Shown: piece by piece, positions 17,524-22,500 of the stretch
Position numbering within the stretch: position 1 is the stretch's first letter
How the letters are laid out: every line of letters begins with the position of its first letter
Assembly: GCA_027972325.1 (NCBI GenBank)
Contig: JAPMOS010000031.1
Coordinates: forward strand, 57,501-80,000
Direction of reading: 5' to 3'
Origin: Paratrimastix pyriformis
Lineage: Eukaryota; Preaxostyla; Paratrimastigidae
Length of the DNA: 22,500 nt
Translations under genes and position numbers: made by a program
The notes under the pieces: model-generated
Databases searched by the model: none
What the model was told of the DNA's origin: nothing
What the model saw: only the letters and a program-made list of their open reading frames with translations

Positions 17524-17570
<47 letters not shown>
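17524..17570. repeat. poly-G run of 47
   Basis: Uninterrupted G run. Length in the assembly is unlikely to be exact. It could fold as a G-quadruplex on the plus strand. Confidence 0.9.
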
Positions 17571-17573
<3 letters not shown>

Positions 17574-18008
17574 GAGGATGGTGGACACCCTCCCTTTTCT
17601 TTCGCCGGGGTGGCCACCGAGCATGGGGAGAAACTGACCATCCGGCTTACCTGGCGCTGTGGGGGTGGTGATGTTGGCCTTGGACAGATTAGCATGTTCT
17701 GACTCGTCCTTTGGCCTTTGGTGGGTGAATGACGGAGGTGAGGATGACTGGTGGAGATCCGTCCATAATGATGACGGGAGACGGAGGAAGGAGCAAAAGA
17801 CAGAAGGGTTTTTTAAGGTGGTGTCGAGAGGGCAGCGAGGAGGAGCTCCGCCGGATATATTGTCGCATCCAGTGAGACTGCGCTCGGCAAGATTTCCAGT
17901 CTGATGATTTCCAGTTTTATGATCATGCAGTCTTGGTGACACGCTTTTCATTCCGCTAGACGGGGTTCGTGACACTCTTTTTTGTGTCTTCATCTTCGTT
18001 TCTCTCCG

Positions 18009-18408
18009 ATGGCCACCGTCACCTTTAAGATTACCCTCACCTCCGACCCTCGCCTTCCCTTCAAAACGTCTGTTTACGTTTCCACAAAGTTTCATCTTCC
18101 TCCAGTATCAGTGTTCGGGAGGACACGGAGTTTACCAATGTTGTCCACTATGTCGCAGATAAGTTCGGTATGGTGGTGACAGACGCTGCCATTATCACCA
18201 ACAGTCTGTCCTTTTCGATTTTCGCTTTTGGTGCCATCAAATTCCCACTCGCGTTTGTGCAGCCGGGGCTTGTGTCAACCCAAAGCAGAATGCCGGTCTG
18301 TCTTTTTTCTTTGGGTAGAGTCACACTGCTTTGGGTGCAGGCACCGTCTACCTCAAGCACGGCGCCGATCTCAGGCTGATTCATCGCGACCGCGTCGGCA
18401 GCGCGTAA
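18009..18408 (+). CDS. UFM1: ubiquitin-fold modifier 1 (UFM1)
   Basis: Ubiquitin-like protein that is conjugated to lysines by UBA5, UFC1 and UFL1, acting mainly at the ER surface and on ribosomes. Exons 18009-18067, 18106-18203, 18263-18295 and 18341-18408 give 85 residues, the same length as the human protein. The N-terminus VTFKITLTSDPRLPFK is almost identical to human UFM1. AAIITN, VNPKQNAG, VYLKHGADLRLI and RDRVG all sit at the expected places. The mature C-terminal glycine is in Val-Gly, followed by Ser-Ala and the stop, so maturation by a UFSP-type protease must remove two residues; human UFM1 has Ser-Cys there. Introns are 38, 59 and 45 bp, phases 2, 1 and 1, all starting gtctgt. The upstream region is pyrimidine-rich. 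No truncation or frame break. Identification is firm. Confidence 0.97.
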
Positions 18409-19385
18409 CTATTCGGTGTGTTTGCCTTGGCGTTTGCTCTTCAAACAGAAAGCAGGATCGGAGCAACACCGCGACCGCATCCTTTTTTCATTTTGCATCT
18501 CCATCCCTTTGTTTATCGTACGATCCCCATCCCCGTCCGAAAACTGGAAGAAAGTGCAGTTTGGGTTTGGGGAGTGGCGAAGCGATGCGACGGCGCCCGC
18601 CGGGCGCCCGCTCGGTTAAGGTTTGATGGCGGATGGGCCCCGTGCCCTCTGCCATCGTCGCATCAGCCAGATGCTCCGGGGTGATATCTGCTTGGCGATG
18701 CCGAGGAGGCAAAGGGGTTTGGTGTTAGATTGGCCGGGCGCCATACCCCATCACCCTCCCCAGGTTCCAGCCACCATGGGTATTCCACCGATCGGGGGGA
18801 CGGTGGTCGACATCCCCTGAGGTTCCAGCGCCATGAAAACAAGCGAGCAGTCGACATCCCCTGAGGTTCCCACTGTCATTAACAAGCTCGGAGCGGTCGA
18901 CATCTCCGAGGTTCTTCCCCACACACACACACACACACTCCCCACACCCCCACACCTCCCCACCTCCCCAACCCCGAAATTTGCGCTTCTTCCCGCACCA
19001 TCGTCATGTTTTGAGGTGATGGGATGGCAAGAGAACCACCAAAGGGGAAAACCCAGGAATGGAAAGGACACTCAAAGAGAGGAAGCGATGCGATGGGGTT
19101 GAGACCAGGAGAGAGAGACGGGGGGCAAGTGTGCAACAAATTCAAATTGTCAGTCACGTGGTCAAGAAGAAGAAGAAGAAGAAGAAAGAAAATTAACTAA
19201 CCCAAGATAATACGATGAGGTTGCCTGGAGAGAGACATCAGCAAAACGATACGAGCAGCGTTTCATTCATTTCCCATAAACCACCGCCATTTTGGTGTCA
19301 TCGGGGGCATCCAGTCAGTCAGTCAGCTGAGCGTCTCGAAAAAATCTTGATCATCATCGCGTCATCGGCCAGATCGGGTCGGCCT
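18409..19385. other. spacer between UFM1 and the minus-strand membrane gene
   Basis: Tail-to-tail intergenic region. It holds a three-unit repeat (18763-18912), (AC)n at 18920-18938, (AAG)n at about 19168-19187 and CAGT units at about 19314-19327. Minus-strand short frames around 18660-18810 look mildly protein-like, but I cannot assign them. Confidence 0.5.
18763..18912. repeat. three-unit repeat around GTCGACATCYCC(T)GAGGTTC
   Basis: Units of about 45-58 bp each end in GTCGACATCCCCTGAGGTTC or a close variant (near 18809, 18852 and 18897), while the intervening bases differ. On the minus strand each unit begins GAACCTC. The pattern of a conserved edge with diverged filler resembles the splice-junction duplications elsewhere in the window, but no exon is identified here. 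Confidence 0.7.
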
Positions 19386-20183
19386 TTAGACGGAGGCGGG
19401 CGGGGCGGAGCAACTGCAGGAGGGGCCGGGAAAAAGAAGGGGAGATGAAGAGGTGAGGTGGGCCACACACCAGGAAAAGCGATACACGCTCATCCGACGC
19501 AGACTCCACGACACATACGACTGGGACGGACCGAGGCCGAGGGGCTGGGACTCATTGTGACGCCCGCTTGCAGCAGCAGACGCAGACAGAGACAGACAGA
19601 CACATACTACCACGAGACATCCACCACGACACCCACATCCGACCGACACATCCGACCACTACTACCACGACTGAGACAGACATACATACTACCACGACAC
19701 ACACATCCGACCACGACACATACTACCACGACTGAGACAGACATACATACTACCACGACACATACGACTGAGACGGACCCAGGCCGAGGGGCTGGTACTC
19801 ATTGTGACGCCGCTTGCAGCAGCAGACGCAGACAGACACAGACAGACACACATACTACCACGACACACATCCTACCACGACACATCCTACCACGACACAT
19901 ACGACTGAGACGGACCCAGGCCGAGGGGCTGGTATTCATTGTGACGCCGCTTGCAGCAGCAGACGCAGACAGACGCAGACAGACAGACATACTACCACGA
20001 CACATACTCCTCAGATGACGGACCGAGGCCGAGGGCTGGTATTCATTGTGGCGCCGCTTGCAGCAGCAGACGATGCCCGACGACCAACACGATCGTCACC
20101 AGGGCACCGCCAATGGCAACCAAGACCCACCAGGGGACCACCAGGCCCGTGGGAGCCGCCGGGGGGATAATCACGCAGAGATC
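19386..20183 (-). CDS. 3' end of an unidentified single-pass membrane protein gene (partial)
   Basis: The clear part is one minus-strand exon, 20183-20024, after a CATGTCCAG acceptor. It reads CVIIPPAAPTGLVVPWW, then a hydrophobic helix VLVAIGGALVTIVLVV, then Cys3-Lys-Arg-Arg-His-Asn-Glu-Tyr-Gln-Pro and a gtccgt donor at 20023. The helix and the CCCKRR stop-transfer are one base apart in frame, as in other exons here. A short last exon at 19413-19386 (CTCCTGCAG acceptor, ending APPASV and TAA) is plausible, but its phase does not settle. The layout Cys-Val-x2-Pro, Pro-Trp-Trp, helix, Cys-rich stop-transfer matches exon 15 of the S41 peptidase, so this may be a paralogue running tail-to-tail with UFM1. 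Upstream exons would lie inside or beyond the minisatellite. Confidence 0.5.
19516..20060 (-). repeat. tandem copies of the membrane exon end plus its donor
   Basis: On the minus strand the real exon end (CTGCTGCAAGCGGCG, CACAATGAATACCAGCCC, CTCG|gtccgt at 20023) is followed by three copies whose plus-strand starts are at about 19900, 19763 and 19516. Each carries the coding stub and a gtccgtc donor. Between them are TACCACGACACATACGAC and (CAGA)n spacers. Confidence 0.85.
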
Positions 20184-20232
20184 CTGGACATGGGGGATGC
20201 GGGTGTGGGTGGGGTGAGTATGGCCAGCCAGA

Positions 20233-20262
20233 TTTACCCAGGGGGGATAGCCACGCAGAGGG
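20233..20262 (-). repeat. partial copy of the membrane-exon start
   Basis: Minus-strand CTCTGCGTGGCTATCCCCCC resembles the exon start CTCTGCGTGATTATCCCCCC at 20181-20162, about 80 bp upstream of the true acceptor. It looks like an acceptor-side junction duplicate. Confidence 0.6.
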
Positions 20263-20301
20263 GTGTGTGTCATTGTGTCATTGTGTGCGTGGAGCAAGGG
20301 A

Positions 20302-21574
20302 CTGTGTCAATGTGTAATGTGTGTCAATGTGTGTCAATGTGTGTCAATGTGTCAATGTGTCAATGTGTGTCAATGTGTCAATGTGTGTCAATGTGTCAAT
20401 GTGTGTCAATGTGTGTCAATGTGTCAATGTGTCAATGTGTGTCAATGTGTCAATGTGTGTCAATGTGTGCAATGTGTGCCAATGTGTCAATGTGTGTCAA
20501 TGTGTGTCAATGTGTGTCAATGTGTCAATGTGTGTCAATGTGTGTCAATGTGTCAATGTGCAATGTGTGCCAATGTGTGTGTGTCAATGTGTGTCAATGT
20601 GTGTCAATGTGCAATGTGTGCCAATGTGTGTCAATGTGTGTCAATGTGTGTCAATGTGTGTCAATGTGTGTCAATGTGTGTCAATGTGTGTCAATGTGTG
20701 TCAATGTGTGTGTGTGTGTCAATGTGTGCCAATGTGTGCAATGTGTGTCAATGTGTGTCAATGTGTGTCAATGTGTCAATGTGTGTCAATGTGTGTGTGT
20801 GCCAATGTGTGTCAATGTGTGTCAATGTGTCAATGTGTGTGTGTCAATGTGTCAATGTGTGCCAATGTGTGTCAATGTGTGTCAATGTGTGTCAATGTGT
20901 GTCAATGTGTGTCAATGTGTGTGTGTCAATGTGTGTCAATGTGTCAATGTGTGTCAATGTGTGTCAATGTGTCAATGTGTGTCAATGTGTGTCAATGTGT
21001 GTCAATGTGTCAATGTGTCAATGTGCAATGTGTGTCAATGTGTGTCAATGTGTGTCAATGTGTCAATGTGTGTCAATGTGTGTCAATGTGTGCCAATGTG
21101 TGTCAATGTGTCAATGTGTGCAATGTGTGTCAATGTGTGTCAATGTGTGTCAATGTGTCAATGTGTGTCAATGTGTGTCAATGTGTGTCAATGTGTGTCA
21201 ATGTGTGTCAATGTGTCAATGTGTCAATGTGTGTCAATGTGTCAATGTGTGTCAATGTGTCAATGTGTGTCAATGTGTGTCAATGTGTCAATGTGTGTGT
21301 GTCAATGTGTGTCAATGTGTGTCAATGTGTGTCAATGTGTGTCAATGTGTGTCAATGTGTGTCAATGTGTCAATGTGTGTGTCAATGTGTGTCAATGTGT
21401 GTCAATGTGTCATTGTGTCATTGTGTGTCAATGTGTGTCAATGTGTCAATGTGTGTCAATGTGTCAATGTGTGTCAATGTGTGTCAATGTGTGTCAATGT
21501 GTGTCAATGTGTGTCAATGTGTGTCAATGTGTCAATGTGTGTCAATGTGTCAATGTGTGCAATGTGTGTCAATC
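20302..21574. repeat. TGTCAA/TGTGTCAA mosaic minisatellite, block 1
   Basis: Units are 6-mers (TGTCAA) and 8-mers (TGTGTCAA), with rare TGTGTGTGTCAA, TGTGCAA and TGTGCCAA variants. The plus strand has no stops, so three overlapping frames of about 480-550 codons appear; they are artefacts. The array could lie in an upstream intron of the minus-strand membrane gene. Confidence 0.95.
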
Positions 21575-21906
21575 GACATTCTACTTGCGCACCCAATCAA
21601 AAGGTCTGTGTCATATGCTCGGTGCCTTGTCTTGCCTGTGTCAGGGGACCCCTTTGGCGCGACACATGCTGCTGCCGTGCGATGTGGTGAGAGCGTGAGC
21701 TGTCCATCCACACCATGTGACGGATCCCTTGTGGGTCCTGATTTCCGGTCTCGGATGTTGACGTGCTCTTCCGCCTGAGCGCTTTGCCGTTGACTGACCC
21801 TTGTTCGCTGCCGCCTGCTTGCGTATGTTGGCTTGTGGACACTGCTTGACTATGGCGCTTCCTCGTGGACTGTGCCTACATTTCTTGCGGTGTCTCTCTC
21901 CCTCTT
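21575..21906. other. unique island between two minisatellite blocks
   Basis: About 330 bp of ordinary complexity. Minus-strand frames of 80-90 codons exist but show no recognisable family, and no exon with good phase was found. It may hold an exon of the minus-strand gene or be the remnant of an insertion. Confidence 0.6.
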
Positions 21907-22500
21907 TGTGTGTCAATGTGTGTCAATGTGTGTCAATGTGTCAATGTGTGCAATGTGTGCAATGTGTGTCAATGTGTGTTGTGTGTGTCAATGTGTGTCA
22001 ATGTGTGTCAATGTGTGTCAATGTGTCAATGTGTGTGTGTGTCAATGTGTGTCAATGTCAATGTGTGTCAATGTGTGTCAATGTGTGTCAATGTGTGTCA
22101 ATGTGTGTCAATGTGTGTCAATGTGTGTCAATGTGTGTCAATGTGTGTCAATGTGTGTCAATGTGTGTCAATGTGTCAATGTGTGTCAATGTGTGTCAAT
22201 GTGTGTCAATGTGTCAATGTGTGTGTCAATGTGTCAATGTGTGTCAATGTGTGTCAATGTGTCAATGTGTGTCAATGTGTCAATGTGTGTGTGTCAATGT
22301 GTGTCAATGTGTGTCAATGTGTCAATGTGTGTCAATGTGTCAATGTGTGTCAATGCGTGTCAATGTGTGTCAATGTGTCAATGTGTCAATGTGTGTCAAT
22401 GTGTCAATGTGTGTCAATGTGTGTCAATGTGTCAATGTGTGTCAATGTGTGTCAATGTCCAATGTGTCAATGTGTGTCATTGTGTGTCAATGTGTGTGTG
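21907..22500. repeat. TGTCAA/TGTGTCAA mosaic minisatellite, block 2
   Basis: Same unit types as block 1, with a few GCGTGTCAA and TGTCATTG variants; it continues past the right edge of the window. Confidence 0.95.

Larger units (their letters stand above)
16771..18008. other. spacer between peptidase and UFM1
   Basis: Contains the peptidase 3' flank, a (TTC)n array at about 17082-17135, a run of 47 G (17524-17570) and AT-richer sequence before UFM1. A plus-strand stretch at about 17433-17490 (DWNFKKRRFQKVIIRPPQ) and a minus-strand stretch at about 17585-17700 look mildly protein-like, but neither has recognisable family features or a consistent splice partner. No canonical AATAAA follows the peptidase stop nearby. 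Confidence 0.5.

Noticed and set aside
16998-18095. 365-codon minus-strand open frame across the spacer and the UFM1 start
   Set aside because: It consists largely of poly-Pro from the G-run and poly-Lys/Arg from the TTC array and overlaps UFM1 antisense; no family features.
20046-21698. Overlapping plus-strand frames of 475-550 codons rich in Val/Asn/Cys/Gln/Met
   Set aside because: They are translations of a stop-free TGTCAA/TGTGTCAA repeat, open in three frames at once.

Overview
The window comes from the nuclear genome of a GC-rich unicellular eukaryote; the sequence does not fix the lineage. The evidence is spliceosomal introns in every recognisable host gene, a UFM1 gene, a non-LTR retrotransposon and very abundant simple repeats. 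No rRNA, tRNA, CRISPR array or prokaryotic operon was seen.

Layout. At 1-375 there is a GGGAC/GGGAT array. It appears to lie in an intron of a minus-strand MFS transporter (Spinster-like) whose first three exons are at 1172-396 and which runs off the left edge. At 1173-3077 the DNA is low-complexity, Pro/Thr-codon-rich and tandemly duplicated, with one weak candidate exon. At 3078-3186 lies the 3' tail of one LINE copy. It abuts a long LINE at 3187-8252, which has 5' tandem monomers, an APE-type endonuclease, a reverse transcriptase, a C-terminal CCHC motif, a 3' hairpin and an (ACTG)n tail. Only 51 bp further on is the start codon of a 16-exon gene (8304-16770) for a secreted, membrane-anchored S41/CPAF-like serine peptidase of about 749 residues. 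At 16771-18008 is a spacer with a TTC array and a run of 47 G. UFM1 follows at 18009-18408 (four exons, 85 aa). At 19386-20183 is the 3' end of a second single-pass membrane protein gene on the minus strand; its transmembrane exon resembles that of the S41 peptidase. The rest (20302-22500) is a TGTCAA/TGTGTCAA minisatellite broken by one 330-bp unique island.

Two themes stand out. First, the splice donors do not follow GTRAGT. All 22 inferred donors have G at +5, none has A at +3, and 16 have C at +3, mostly as GTCTGT or GTCCGT. UFM1, whose exons are fixed by protein homology, uses GTCTGT three times out of three. Second, several introns have grown by tandem duplication of their own exon-intron junctions, leaving rows of decoy donors and acceptors downstream or upstream of the real site (peptidase introns 9, 12 and 14, and the minus-strand membrane gene).

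The genes show no obvious shared pathway. The peptidase and the minus-strand membrane gene may be paralogues; the transporter and UFM1 are independent. All splice models are read by eye from phase, protein similarity and GT/AG sites.
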